A program made the position numbers and the translations under genes. A DNA stretch of 64,000 nt from Mycocentrospora acerina (lineage: Eukaryota > Ascomycota > Dothideomycetes > Pleosporales), in NCBI GenBank assembly GCA_022701365.1, contig JAKUHH010000391.1, positions 1 through 64,000 on the forward strand, given 5' to 3'. The stretch's first letter is position 1. Each line of letters begins with the position of its first letter. Shown in pieces: positions 22,488 to 34,438 of the stretch. A model generated the notes under the pieces. The model was not told where the DNA came from. It made no database searches and worked only from the letters and a program-made list of their open reading frames with translations.

Positions 22488-25288
22488 ATGTCGTCGTCGA
22501 CGCTCCTCCGCCGCACCGGCACCGGCGCCGGCCAACTGGCGCGATTCACCCAAGCACACTGCACGGCTGCCTCGAGGCCGCGCTTTGCACTCGGCCGGCG
22601 CGCGCCCATCCCACAGTGCCTGTACGCGCAGCAGCGCGCGCGCCGGTTCGCCACACAGCCGCCCGACGAGCCCAAGGCGCCCAAGGCCGCAGACGGTGGC
22701 GGTGCGGGCCAAGGTGAAGGTCAAGGTCAGGGCAAAAGTGAAAGCACAAGTGAAAGCACAAGTGAAAGCACAAGTGAAAGCAGAAGCAAAAGCACAGGCA
22801 CAGGCACAGGTGAAAGCGGCGGCACCGCCATGTCCAAGCTGACGGCCGACGAGGAGAAGATGCTCGACCAGCTCTTCGCCTTTGTGTCGCTGGGCGTGCC
22901 CAAGTCGCAGCAGGCGGCCATGCGCGCGGCCATGGACGAGATCAAGCAGACGGGCATCCCGCCCGAGCTGCGCGCCGAAATGGACAAGCTGGCCCGCGGC
23001 GAGAAGCTCGACCTGGCCACGGCCGCCAAGATCTCGCGCCTGACGAGCAACATGGCCCGCAAGACGGCCGAGCAGGTGCGCTTCAACCACGACGACCAGC
23101 CGCAGCAAAAGGCCGGCGCCCACGACCCCGGGCCACAGAGCCGCGAAAAGGGCGAAAAGGGCGAAAAGGGTGGCGCGGGCGGCCCCGGCGGCCCCGCGCC
23201 CTTCTCCATGGACGTCAACACGGCCATTGTCTCCACCTTCCTCGCCTGGATCACCTACCGCATGTTTGTGCCCAGCGAGAACACAAAGGAGATCACGTGG
23301 CAGGAGTTCCGCACCACCTTCCTCGACAAGGGCCTCGTCGAAAAGGTCGTCATCCTCAACGGCAACAAGGCAAAGGTCCACCTGCACCGCGAGGCCGTCG
23401 CCGCCGCCTACCCCGACTCGCCGTCGGTCAACCAAAACTTCTACTACTACTTCACCATTGGCTCCGTCGAGGCCTTTGAGCGCAAGATGGACTCGGCCCA
23501 GTACGAGCTGGGCATCCCGAGCTCCGAGCGCATCCCCGTCGCCTACTCGAACGAAATCTCCTGGTTCGGCACCTTTCTCTCCTTTGGCCCCACCATTCTC
23601 CTCCTCGGCTCCCTCTTCTACTTCACTAGGCGCGCCGGAGGCGGTGGCGCCGGCGGGGGCTCGAGCGGCATCTTTGGCATGGGCAAGAGCCGCGCCAAAA
23701 AGTTCAACCACGAGACGGACGTCAAGGTCAAGTTTGCCGACGTGGCGGGCATGGACGAGGCCAAGCAGGAAATCATGGAGTTTGTGTCTTTCCTCAAGGA
23801 CCCCGCACGTTTCCAGAAGCTTGGAGCCAAGATCCCCCGCGGTGCCGTTCTCTCCGGGCCGCCAGGCACGGGTAAAACACTGCTGGCCAAGGCTACTGCT
23901 GGCGAGTCTGGCGTGCCCTTCTTCAGTGTCAGCGGCTCCGAGTTTGTCGAAATGTTTGTCGGTGTTGGTGCGTCGCGTGTGCGAGACTTGTTCGCCAACG
24001 CGCGCAAGAGTACCCCATGCATCATCTTCATCGACGAAATCGACGCCATTGGACGTTCGCGCTCCAAGAATGGCCAGTTTGGCGGTGGCAACGACGAGCG
24101 GGAAGCCACGTTGAACCAAATCTTGACGGAAATGGACGGCTTCAACACGACCGAGCAGGTCGTTGTGCTCGCTGGTACCAACCGGCCCGACGTACTCGAC
24201 AAGGCTCTCATGCGACCTGGTAGATTCGACAGACACATCAACATCGACCGGCCAACCATGGACGGCCGAGCACAGATTTTCGGTGTGCATCTGAAGAAGA
24301 TCATCACCAAGGAGGATATGGAGTTCTTAAAGGGCCGCCTAGCAGCTTTGACACCAGGCTTCTCCGGCGCGGACATTGCCAATTGTGTCAATGAAGCTGC
24401 TCTGATTGGTACGTCTCTGTCACGCTTTTCCCCAAATGCTGACCCATGTATTGTGCTAACAAAAATTGCTTTACAGCCGCCCGCTACTCCGCTGAAACTG
24501 TAACCATGGTGCACTTTGAGCAGGCCATTGAGCGTGTCATTGGCGGACTTGAAAAGAAATCCCTTGTCCTCAAGCCCGAAGAGAAGAAGACAGTCGCCTA
24601 CCACGAAGCCGGCCATGCCATTTGCGGCTGGTACTTCAAGTACGCCGACCCGCTCCTCAAGGTGTCCATTATCCCTCGCGGCCAAGGCGCCCTGGGATAC
24701 GCACAGTACCTTCCCTCGGGCGACACATATCTCATGAACGTGAACCAACTCATGGACCGCATGGCCATGACACTCGGCGGACGCGTCAGTGAGGAACTAC
24801 ACTTTGAAACCGTAACCTCGGGCGCGAGTGACGACTTCCGTAAAGTCACGCAAATGGCGACTGCCATGGTCAGCAAATGGGGCATGTCCAAGAAGATTGG
24901 TTACATTTACTTTGAAGACGACGGCGGACAGCAGCTGCAAAAGCCCTTTTCCGAGGAAACGGCAAAGAACATCGACTCCGAGGTAAAGCGCATCGTCGAT
25001 GAGGCGTACCAGCAGTGCAAGGACCTGCTTACGGAGAAGAAGCACGAGGTAGGGTTGGTGGCTGAGGAGTTGCTCAAGAAGGAAATGCTGGGGAGAGAAG
25101 ACATGATTAGGCTCTTGGGTCCACGGCCGTTTGAGGACCCGCAGGACTTTCACAAGTACTTCTCAGGCGAGTTTGGAAAGGCGCCTGGGTTAATGGGGCC
25201 GGGCGATGGAGGAGACACCGGGGTCAAGGGGCCACTTGTGCCACCGAGTCCGGCAACGTTCAAGGCGATTGAGGGAGAGACGAGGTGA
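22488..25288 (+). CDS. AFG3: Mitochondrial m-AAA protease subunit (AFG3/YTA12 family)
   Basis: Exons 22488-24408 and 24477-25288 (68-bp intron, GTACGT...TACAG) encode 910 aa. The Arg-rich, acid-poor start (LLRRTGTGAG, QQRARRFATQ) is a mitochondrial presequence. A Ser/Glu/Thr minisatellite linker lies at about 84-104. Transmembrane helices at about 245-262 and 364-382 flank the intermembrane domain. The AAA module shows Walker A GPPGTGKT (457-464) and Walker B IIFIDEID (512-519). The M41 zinc protease motif is HEAGH (683-687). These enzymes are hexameric inner-membrane proteases facing the matrix that degrade misfolded proteins and process ribosomal and respiratory components. I cannot separate the Afg3 from the Yta12 paralogue with certainty. 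The coding region is far more GC-rich than its neighbours. Confidence 0.93.
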
Positions 25289-25380
25289 GAAAATCGAGAC
25301 GAGTGTAGCATGTTGAATGGCGTTGTTTCTTTCATTCATGGTCACGTTGATGTCGGCGCATGTGGTCATGGCAATCACCA

Positions 25381-25435
25381 CTCTTTTCTTCTTGTTCTTC
25401 TTTTTCTTCTATTCCTTCTTCTTCTTCTTGTGTCT
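25381..25435. repeat. TTC/CTT polypyrimidine tract in 3' flank
   Basis: An imperfect run of TTCTTC units lies about 90 bp past the protease stop codon, probably in its 3' UTR or just beyond. Confidence 0.7.
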
Positions 25436-25629
25436 ACCAGTTTCCAGGTCATTGTATCGTCTAGTGTAGCGATAGCGTAGAGTTTGGTGGTGGTGGTGAT
25501 GGTATTTCACCGTCTGCAAAAGATGGATCGATTGTAAAATAAATGAAATCTAGGATGCAAGCAACATCTTTACGGGCATCTTTGACCATTGGCTCATCTG
25601 CACACGTGAGTAGCCTACGATTCATGAAT

Positions 25630-25832
25630 GGGGGGGGGGGGGGGGGGGNNNNNNNNNNNNNNNNNNNNNNNNNNNNNNNNNNNNNNNNNNNNNNNNNNNN
25701 NNNNNNNNNNNNNNNNNNNNNNNNNNNNNNNNNNNNNNNNNNNNNNNNNNNNNNNNNNNNNNNNNNNNNNNNNNNNNNNNNNNNNNNNNNNNNNNNNNNN
25801 NNNNNNNNNNNNNNNNNNGGGGGGGGGGGGGG
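25630..25832. other. Assembly gap bounded by poly-G runs
   Basis: Nineteen G, then 170 N (25649-25818), then fourteen G. The gap sits at or inside a homopolymer that reads failed to cross. True length and content are unknown. It lies between the 3' ends of two convergent genes, so no coding sequence is obviously lost. Confidence 0.95.
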
Positions 25833-26062
25833 AAGCCGTGCGTGAGGAGATGACGCTTTGATAGTTTTGTACACCATCAATAAAAAGGTAGCAATGCCAG
25901 AGGGAAGCCGTTGATTGTACATTCTATCCGTAGCTCGCAGCTCGCGTCTCAGGAAGATAGAGTTCCCAAGCCGCACATACTCGCTCAATGCCAAATCCAC
26001 CTGTTTGTACATTTGTCATCTGTTGTCTGTCGCCCTGCCGAACTCGATCCAACCCCATCTCT

Positions 26063-26632
26063 CTACTCCTCCGAATCCGCAAATTCAGCACGACCAGGCT
26101 TGGAGTTCAGGTACTCGTTGCTGGAATTCGCATTAGCTCTCGTTCCCCTTGCACATATTCTTCTCTCCGGCATTGCCCTTCCCAGCCTTGCCCAGTTCCT
26201 CTCAGTATGCCCAGACGTAAGAAACAAAGTCAACTTACCGCTCAATAGCCCATTGCATCGTCGCGTATCCCAGGACAAGTGGGGGAATAAAGTACAGGAC
26301 CTGGTTCTTGCTCCTCCTTGCAACGTTCCAGAAGCCCTTGCTGATGAAGTTTGCCATGGGGCGTTGACGGTTGGGAGACATGGCGTACGAAGCCACGCCC
26401 TTGCCGGGGCGACCGCCGCCTTCGTACGGGTTGCCCCAAGAGCCAATGTGCCATCTGTCGGGGGGATTAGCCCATGCTTTTTCCTGAGACGGGAGAATTG
26501 GGTGCCGGAAGGACGTAGAGGTGGATGTGCATGGATGGACGCATGGGGCGACTGCGGGCGCATGGTGCGGTGCGGGGGAGGGACGTACGTGGCCTTGTGG
26601 CGGGCATTGGGATCGGAGCCGCCGCCTGCCAT
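26063..26632 (-). CDS. QCR8: Cytochrome bc1 complex subunit 8
   Basis: Three exons, 26632-26589, 26454-26239 and 26120-26063, join in phase to 105 aa, the usual length of Qcr8. The protein reads MAGGGSDPNARHKATWHIGS at the N-terminus, then the family signature KGVASYAMSPNRQRP. One membrane helix follows (VLYFIPPLVLGYATMQWAI) and a short acidic tail ending GRAEFADSEE. Qcr8 is a small subunit of respiratory complex III in the inner mitochondrial membrane. It contacts cytochrome b and contributes to ubiquinone reduction. Introns of 134 and 118 bp are longer than most here. The gene converges on the m-AAA protease, and a GGTGCG microsatellite sits just upstream of the start. Confidence 0.93.
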   Translation of the reverse strand: MAGGGSDPNARHKATYVPPPHRTMRPQSPHASIHAHPPLRPSGTQFSRLRKKHGLIPPTDGTLALGATRTKAAVAPARAWLRTPCLPTVNAPWQTSSARASGTLQGGARTRSCTLFPHLSWDTRRCNGLLSGKLTLFLTSGHTERNWARLGRAMPERRICARGTRANANSSNEYLNSKPGRAEFADSEE

Positions 26633-26650
26633 TGTGAATGTTGGATTGGT

Positions 26651-26700
26651 AGGTGAGGTGAGGTGCGGTGCGGGTGCGGGTGCGGGTGCGGGTGCGGTGA
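26651..26700. repeat. GGTGCG microsatellite upstream of QCR8
   Basis: Units change from AGGTG through GGTGCG to GGGTGC and end about 20 bp upstream of the QCR8 ATG, so they probably fall in its promoter or 5' UTR. Confidence 0.75.
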
Positions 26701-26973
26701 TGGGTCGGAGTGACTGACGATATGCGAGGTTGAGAGGCGATGCGTGCCAAGGACGGGTTTTGTGGCGCTAGGAAAGATGCGGAATTAGGGCATCAGCACA
26801 TCAGGCGTGCTGTGAGTGGCCGGATTGTGACGGGTAGGCGCGTCATGGCAAACGCCCATGGGAGGGGACGTGGTGTCATGGCCAAAGGCAGTGTTTCAGC
26901 TCGAGCCTGAGACTGTGACTGCTTGCTTCTTTGCCTACATGTTTAAACTGCTGCCTGACGCTTAAGCTGATAT

Positions 26974-27016
26974 TAACACCGACACTGACACCAACACTAA
27001 CACCAACACTGACACG
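26974..27016. repeat. ACACYRACACTG-type tandem repeat
   Basis: Imperfect 6-bp and 12-bp units (ACACCGACACTG, ACACCAACACTA) repeat upstream of the LysM protein gene, in its likely promoter. Confidence 0.65.
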
Positions 27017-27089
27017 TTCGTTCACGGCTTACTTGCTACCATAACGTATACCTGCACCCATACGCAGCTCGACAAAGCACATTACCACC

Positions 27090-27663
27090 ATGAGCCACTA
27101 CACTGACCTTGACAGCGTATGCTCCCCTGCCTCCAGCATCCCTCTTCCCACCTACTGACCCCACTGACCCCACCCCCCAGGACGAGCACCGCCTCCCTGA
27201 AGGCTTCATCCGCATTGGCTACGACTCGTCCACCCAAACCTACACTTTCCGCGCCCCTGACGGCGCCATATACGAGTCTCTGCCCGGCAATCGATTTGGC
27301 TCCCTGTACCCCGTTGGCCAGCGCCCTGTCCTTAGCCCCGAAGAAGCCCTGGAGCGTGAAGAGGGTGTCAAGAAGGCGCATGGCGAGTCGGTGCGCATGA
27401 TGCTCCCGTTTGCCCTGTTAGTTCTGGTCTTTCTGGGCCTGTTGTTTAGGTTTTTGAATGGTGGGGGAAGCGCCGAGGCGGAGAAGGTCCGAGTGCAGTG
27501 TGGAGAAGGGGCAAAGGAGGTCATGGTTGAGAAGGGAGACACATGTTGGGCGGTTGCCGAGGCGAGGGGCGTGAGTGTCGAGCAGTTGTTAGGATTGAAC
27601 GGTAATAAGGCGGTCGATTGTGAGAAGTTGAAGATTGGACAGGGGATTTGTGTGCCCGCATAG
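27090..27663 (+). CDS. Single-pass membrane protein with LysM domain
   Basis: Exons 27090-27116 and 27181-27663 encode 169 aa. The 64-bp intron (GTATGC...CCCAG) is chosen because it joins the ATG frame to the main exon at phase 0. An N-terminal region of about 80 residues without a signal peptide is followed by a strongly hydrophobic helix at about 82-101 (MLPFALLVLVFLGLL). A LysM fold follows at about 123-167 (MVEKGDTCWAVAEARGVSVEQL, read in two parts). LysM domains bind N-acetylglucosamine polymers. Here the domain would lie on the far side of a membrane from the N-terminus. Secreted LysM effectors have a cleaved signal peptide, and this protein does not, so an effector role is unlikely. 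Confidence 0.8.
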
Positions 27664-28306
27664 AGTGAAGCCGCGATGGTGTTGCGTGATCGCGTTGGGC
27701 GTCTTTTTCTCTCATTTCGTCATCATCCTTGCGTTCCTGTACCATGGTCTATTCTTTTCCTTGCATCGTCTTGTCCAATCACTCTTTCCCATCGAAACGT
27801 AACATTGGAGTCCCGTCCCAATTCATTCATCACAAGAAAGACTTTGGCAAACACCTAGTTTCTCAATCTAGCCAACTTGATCGCTTCAAATTCAACTCCC
27901 GATTCTTCCAGCATAACTAGTCCTGCTATCGTCAGCCTCTATTCACCTAATGTTTCAATAGACGTGAGCTCTTTTTCTTTTAGTCGAAGCTTCGACGATA
28001 ATGAGATATGTCTTGGAGCGGTCAGATGTACCTTTAATCAAGCTTTGGCATGTACATGAGAGCGGAGTTGTTCAGTCGCCTTGAAACACACTACGTTTAG
28101 ATCCCAAAATACTTGCTCCAATTTCTCTCCTCCCATCTCGCAGTACTTATGTGCTACCCGTACAGTCTTGCGCCCATATACACCCCTGATCAAAAGATGA
28201 TTCATCTCATTGTTCTAGGTGAGAGTTCCTGGAAGGTTTCGATTTGATGTCCACGGTCTGTGCATTGTCCACATTGATTTAGTCAACGTGGGTCACTGAA
28301 CGTTGC
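27664..28306. other. Intergenic, no supported gene
   Basis: The 3' flanks of two convergent genes. Short plus-strand frames here have no motif. Confidence 0.5.
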
Positions 28307-29346
28307 TTATAAGCTCTTTCTCAAAATGAAAAATTTAGAGTCAATCAGGCATTCTTGAAGTAAATGTTGCAATAAGCCTGGTTCGGCAATAGTCAACAGG
28401 CGTTGCTGCTGATAGAATTCGAGCTTGATAGGCGTATCAGAGACGCTTGACCATTTCAAAACTAAAGCAAAGATTCTGCGTGAGTTGTGAGCAATGCAAA
28501 CATCTATGAGCATACGTCTGTAGTAGTAGCTTGTTTGCGTTGACTGCGTCCAAATAGATGGCTTGCAATTGAAAATCGTCTCGGCGCATCCGACGTGATC
28601 GTGGTAAGCCGCTGCACACATGGCGCTGCTCAATGTCCTATTTGGAGGATCAACGGTACTGCAGTTTCCTGTCAATAGCTCTTTTAACATCATGTTTTTT
28701 CCTGCAGCTGCAGCCGCAGTCACTGAATTCCGTAAAGGCAGGAGCTGGTTCTTGTTTAGAACTGCTTCTGGGGAAAGTTTGCCCAAAGCTACAAAGCTTC
28801 CTGCCGCTGCTGCCACTGCTGGTAGAGATCGCTGATAATCACATGAAGGTAGTTCGTAATCATCGATGAGGTAATTGTGAAGCAGACCGACTGCAGCCAG
28901 CGCATTGCAGATATCCACGGTACATTGCTCTTTTGTGATTCCCGAAGCACCGTCATCAAGATGCAGCACTTCATTCACAACTGAGGCGGTCCATTTGAGG
29001 AGAGTACCTTGAAGGCCATGTGGAGCGTTGAGCCTGGCAGACAGTACCTCAGCGCCATATCTGCTTAAGAATTTGACAATACGGCTTCGATACTCCCAGG
29101 TGCACCACACTGGACCCTGAAACGATTGACGAGGTTGGAACGCAATGACGTCATGGAATATCTCTCCAGCGAAGCGCTCTGTAAGGCGAGTCGTCAGCAC
29201 TGATGGAGGTCCAATACATCGAACCTCCGATGTCAAGACATACTGCAGGTACGTCGATATTGGAACGCATCGCAGACACCCACATCCAATACGAGCTGGT
29301 GGACAATCTGGGAGAAGAGCTCGGCAGGCAGATCGAATAACTTCAT
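28307..29346 (-). pseudogene. F-box/ankyrin-family-like protein, probably frameshifted
   Basis: From the ATG at 29346 the frame reads MKLFDLPAELFSQIVHQLVL and then hits a TGA. The following 300 codons, from about 29250 to the stop at 28307, are open in another frame (YVLTSEVRCIGPPSVLTTRL onward). A one-base change near 29245-29255 would join them. Alternatively a 50-bp intron from a GTATTG donor to CTGCAG would also restore the frame, but it would remove residues that look coding (VGVCDAFQYRRTC). The LPAELFSQIV opening and alanine-rich helices resemble fungal proteins with an N-terminal F-box-like helix and degenerate ankyrin repeats. I see no clear ankyrin consensus. The C-terminus may be truncated. 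Confidence 0.5.
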
Positions 29347-31390
29347 GGCTGAGTGAGCAGATGATTACAGTGAAATGATGCGAAGTATGTGCAAAACTGT
29401 CGACTTGCGTTATCGAATGGTTTATGAAGTGTGCGTGAGTGAAGTGAACTAATGTGGCTGCGTTGTCCAGCCTTGGCAGTCGCGTGGGAGCCTATTGCCC
29501 TATCAATCGCTCACGTCATATTACTATGCACAAGGCAACCTGCGATACAGAATCACGATAGTATGTATGGCTAACTATTTCTCTGAACCCAGAAGGCGAA
29601 GTAAGATGTATAGTCAGTCACATTCTTCGTTATCTCCCACATGATAATACCTCTCATAGCAAGCAACTCGGAACACTCCTCAACCCATGTCGTAGTCCTA
29701 TAAGATACTCAAATAGGTCCATTGTAGTGTCTTCAAGAGGAAAAATTTGACGCCTGATACATGTCAGGTTACCACCATGTATTCAATGCCCTCTTAGTAT
29801 TGTGTCGGTAGTACGTTTCGCCTTCTTGTTGCTCATGCTTCATTCTAACAAGAGGATCGACAATCGGCTATCATCCGTCATCTTTTGCCACTTGAAGTGG
29901 CGAAATTTAGTCGGCCTATGATTAGAAGCTTACCCTGGTCTCCATTGCCAGATTTACAGCATGCTGAAGAGGCATAACTCCCATATTCGGGTTGTTAATG
30001 CCGTCGATATCTCCAACGCCTCTCATATCAGGGAGAGGACTTACATTCTTCAATTTCGGCTAAAATTTTATGATCATATCAGATTGAGAACACTATATAG
30101 AGCCAGAAGAATCCTGTTTCAAAATATTCTGGTGACTGAAGTTGGTAGGAATGAATTCTACTGATATTGGTGGTAGACTCTTGGCTCCTAATGCATGACA
30201 TTCTTCTTCAACATCGATAATGTAGTTGAAGTATAATGAATTGCTTGTGAAGCAGACTTCGACTGTCTTTTAAGGAGAGAAACAAATGCCGGAGAAAAGC
30301 AAATAAGTTCGCCCCGAGAAAGTCATCAATTGAATGTTGGCCTTTGAGGAGGGAACAATTTTCCAAATATCAACACTATGACATGACCAAGGGAGGTGGG
30401 TGAAGAAAGAAGAAATGTAATGCCTGACGATGTTGCAAGCTATTTTCTGACACAAACTCTACCATACATGCGCAGTGAAAGCTGGAGGTTGTGCAGCCTG
30501 GATGATCGAATCCTTAGAGGCTGTTACTTTTTGGTTCGGATAACGCGGCAACCTTAAGCTGGAATCTTGGTTCTGTGAGGCAACCCTCGCTTCGCTGTAC
30601 GGTATTGTTTCATCATGTCCAGAACGCGATGCAATCATCAAGCCGCATGTGGATATTTTATAAAACACGTTCTTGATGGTGAGGTGTCCAAAGTATCGTG
30701 TATTCAAGTGTTTGTAGACTTCTGGTCACCATTTCAACAAAAAGAAACCATCGGAGATCGTCGCTGAACTTGATGCGCCGATGGCTGCAACCAACTCGCA
30801 ATGGTGCGACCACTTGCCTGTAGTCGATGGAAAGATCTACCCTCTACGGCTCTTTCCTTCTGCAAAGCTCCAGTCAGTAATTGTCTCAGTCTAGCTAAAG
30901 TCAAGGTTAAGAGTGATTGAGGACGTTGTGAGAGCTCCACAGGCTCTCCGCGATCCGTTCATCCAGTTCCACCCGGCCTTGGTATCCCCGCTGGCTGTAG
31001 ATGCGTTGGACCGTGGTCCAGTAGTGTGGGTCAGCGTGCCTCCCCAGACTTGCCTCAATTCGGTTGAGAAACGATGCCACGCAGACAGTCACAATCATCT
31101 TCGGTAATTCTCCCATACGTGTCAAGCTGCGTGCAATCCTGCTTCCACGGCTTTCCGCCTTTGTCTTCACGCACCCGAGTCAGCATCTAGACTAAACTAG
31201 ATACCCGCTGTGGCGCGTGACGACAGCGCGCTACGTCATTGGCTCAGCACAGCCGCGCACGCGATCAAGCTTACCAAGTCTGTGCCAACACTAGATAAGG
31301 CGCGTGTTCCGCCTCACTCCCAAGCCCAACTCACTCTTCGTACATTCTCTGTACGCTTTACTCTTCAGTTCTTAATCACAACAACAACCG
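29347..31390. other. Intergenic upstream of the Ca2+/H+ exchanger
   Basis: About 2 kb. An 87-codon minus-strand frame at 31170-30907 and a 68-codon frame at 30940-30734 are open but carry no family motif. I do not call them genes. The last 150 bp before 31391 are pyrimidine-rich, as in many fungal 5' UTRs. Confidence 0.45.
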
Positions 31391-33755
31391 ATGGGAGAGC
31401 CAGAAAAACCCTCATTACCAAGCAGTGTCACATCCAAGGCAGCCATTGCACTTGGGTTGACACGCAAAGAGCATGCTCAGCCCATCCTTCCAACGAGTAA
31501 CCCCCACGCCCGTCACGGCCAAAGTGGGCCAGAAGCATTGCGTGGAACTTCCAACAGCAGTACGCTCAACGAGGAGCCCATTGTCGACCACGGCTCTCAC
31601 AAGACTCGCAACAACCATGCACACAGCAACAATGTCGCAAACAATACCCCGTCGTCTATCTCGGCTGCAGTCAATACCACAGCCGACGGAGAGGCGTCTT
31701 CCACCCTAGAATCTGCCAAGCTGCCGTTGTGGTCATCCACGCGCTTCAAAAACGGTTCTCTACGTTTTCTCGCCCATACCAAGAATGCGTTGACATGGAG
31801 CTGGATCAATGTCTTGCTAGTGTTCGTACCCATTGGTATTGCCGTCAAAATTGTTGGTCTGAAGGCCGAGATCGTCTTCTCAATGAATGCAATCGCTATC
31901 ATTCCCCTAGCAGGACTACTTGCGCACGCGACCGAAGTTTGTGCTGCACGTGTCGGCGATACCTGGGGAGCACTGCTTAACGTGTCGTTCGGAAACGCCG
32001 TTGAGCTCATCCTCTTCATCATCCTGCTCCAATCAAATCAGCTTGCAGTGGTCCAGGCATCTTTGGTTGGATCAATCCTTGCGAATCTGCTTCTCATTCT
32101 GGGCATGGCTTTCCTACTTGGAGGCCTGAAGTACCAAGAACAGGTCGGTTTGATTCAGTAATCTCTCACAATGTTCCATGCTAACCCCATCGCAGGTCTA
32201 CAATAGCTACGTCACGCAGATGAACGGTGTTATGCTTGCCCTCGCAGTCATGAGTTTGCTTATTCCAACTGCATTCCACGCTGCTTTTCAGGACAATGAA
32301 ATCGCTGACCACGAAACATTATCTGTCAGCCGCGGCACAAGCATTATCTTGCTTATCATCTACGGGTTGTATTTACTTTTCCAGCTCAAGAGTCATAGGC
32401 ATCTCTACGCCAGTACCCCCCAGCATATTGTCGATGAAGAGTCACATCCTGGTGTACTGGCAGATGTCTTCGATTCTTCTAGTTCTTCGTCGTCTAGCTC
32501 GAGTAGTGATGACAGCGACAGTTCTTCCAACTCTTCCCAGGGAACGATGAGAAGGAAGGCTAAACGTATGGTCAACAGATTGCGGCGCAAATCTAGCACG
32601 AGCTCCAGAGACTTGCCGTCGGCCACATCTATCAGGAGCCCTGTTTCTATAGAAAATATCGGGAATCATACCACGGCAAGAAATACTAGCCTTGATGTCA
32701 CTCCTGAAGCTGGTCACCCGCCTCGTCAGCTATTTACTGACCCTGTCATGAGTGGAGACGAGGCAGATGATGACCAGTACGCCCCTATTGTTCGAGATTT
32801 TGAAACAGCATCTCACACCTCTCTTCCCAACACCAAAAAGGAGAAACACAGACACAGAAGTAGGAAGCACCGCAAGCGAAATCTTGACTTTCTCGATAAT
32901 GAAAAGCATACGGAAGAACAAACCAAGGTCACTTTTGCCGAGGAGACTCAGTTGCCAGTACCAAATCCAGCGGTCACGCGCCGTCCGTTCCGACCGGCTC
33001 TTCCATCTTTACTCTCCAACAATGTATTCATCAACCCCCTGGGAACCTCTACAGCAGGGAACGTCCCCGCGCCCCTACATCGAAGTAAATCCCTACCAGA
33101 GCGGATTGGTCGAGATCAATCTCAGCTAGGCGCTATGCAACATACCAAGGTCCTTCCAGGTGTACCTGCCGCTGTCGTTGTAGAAGACGAAGAAGAGCAT
33201 TTTCCTGCCATGTCTGTCAAAGCAGCCATCTTCATGTTGCTCTTCAGCACTGGCCTGGTTGCTGTCTGTGCTGACTTCATGAGCGACGCAATCGATCCTA
33301 TGGTTGAGAGCTCTGGTATCAGCCCTGCATTTATCGGTCTCATCATCATCCCAATCGTAGGCAACGCAGCCGAACATGTCACTGCTGTTGTAGTTGCTAT
33401 GAAGAACAAGATGGACTTGGCCATCGGCATTGCCGTGGGATCCTCAATCCAGATTGCCCTTTTCATCACGCCTCTGATTGTGATTCTTGGATGGTGCATG
33501 GGTAAATCGATGACACTATACTTTAACATTTTCGAGACGGTTTGTCTGTTTGTCGCAGTTCTTATCGTCAACTTCTTGATTCTGGACGGTAGGAGTAACT
33601 ACCTCGAGGGAAGTTTGCTCATCGGTTCGTACGCCATAATTGCACTTTCGAGCTACTTCTACCCCCATGGATGTGCGGCCAGCGCCATTGGTGGTAACGA
33701 AGGAGTTTGTAAAAATGGAGTTGAGCAGGTGGTTAGGAGGATGGTGGGATTATAG
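31391..33755 (+). CDS. VCX1: Vacuolar Ca2+/H+ exchanger (CAX family)
   Basis: Exons 31391-32143 and 32196-33755 encode 770 aa. The 52-bp intron starts GTCGGT, a weak donor, but it joins ...YQEQ to VYNSYV in frame. Both CaCA alpha repeats are present: GNAVELILFI near residue 201 and GNAAEHVTAV near 640, each with the acidic residue used in cation exchange. About 120 hydrophilic N-terminal residues precede the first helix. A Ser/Asp-rich and Lys/Arg-rich loop of about 250 residues (a serine run near 343) separates the two halves. Yeast Vcx1 is much shorter, so this loop is an expansion common in filamentous fungi, possibly a phosphorylation region. The role is moving cytosolic Ca2+ into the vacuole in exchange for protons. 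Confidence 0.9.
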
Positions 33756-34438
33756 GTTGAATGACTTTAGTGAAATAGCCACTCGTTTGACATGAGATAA
33801 GACGTACTTTGCTGATAGATTTTTACCTTCAATTCAGTCTCTACCGTATAGCGCAAATGTTGAAATCAAGTCCAATACATGTTGATTCAAACGACTGAGT
33901 TAGCCCATATGCTTTTTTCATCACAAGATTACGTCGGGTAGATATTGACTCCTTTGCTATGGGCTGTGCATGATATTCTGGTGGAAGTGAGCGCTTCGAG
34001 GAATACTCCCAATTTTCCTCACTTTGCAACAAGCTTACATTTTCCGACTGGGAACGCCTAGGAGTCGACCTCTTTCACTAGGCTACAATACCATCGTCCA
34101 AGGTCCTGCGTGACAAGGATTTACATACTTTCTGATACCGCAATTCCCTACGCCCGTCACCGTCTCCGAAGGTGCCATCGACAATACAGTCTCGGACTCG
34201 AGGCTGCACAAGTACTAGGGATGAAACTGGGCTTCATATTGGTCGAGCACCATATGGGCCACTGTTGGTTTAGAAAGAAGAATGTATAAAAGTAGTAAAA
34301 TCGCTATGCTGTGTGATGCTTTGCTACCCTTGCATACACATAAGACGAAGGGTATCTATCAAATGAAACAAAACCAAGCCAAACAAGCCCATACAAACTC
34401 CCAATCCGAAAATGCCAACAAGTATTCGAACTACCGAC
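33756..34438. other. Convergent intergenic region
   Basis: 3' flanks of the exchanger and VAM7. Nothing further is visible, except that VAM7 may extend into it if a last intron is used. Confidence 0.5.

Noticed and set aside
22170..24290. 706-codon open frame antisense to the m-AAA protease gene
   Set aside because: It is a by-product of extreme GC bias at third positions, has no recognisable domain, and overlaps a well-supported gene and microsatellites.
23170..24748. Other long frames (314 codons plus, 376 codons minus) over the same gene
   Set aside because: Shadows of the protease reading frame in GC-rich DNA, with low-complexity Ser/Arg/Pro translations.
25461..26012. Frames running through the N gap
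   Set aside because: The translation is unknown residues flanked by poly-Gly or poly-Pro from the G runs; there is no evidence of coding.
30734..31170. Two small minus-strand frames upstream of the exchanger gene
   Set aside because: No family resemblance and they overlap plus-strand frames; a small unknown gene is possible but not supportable.
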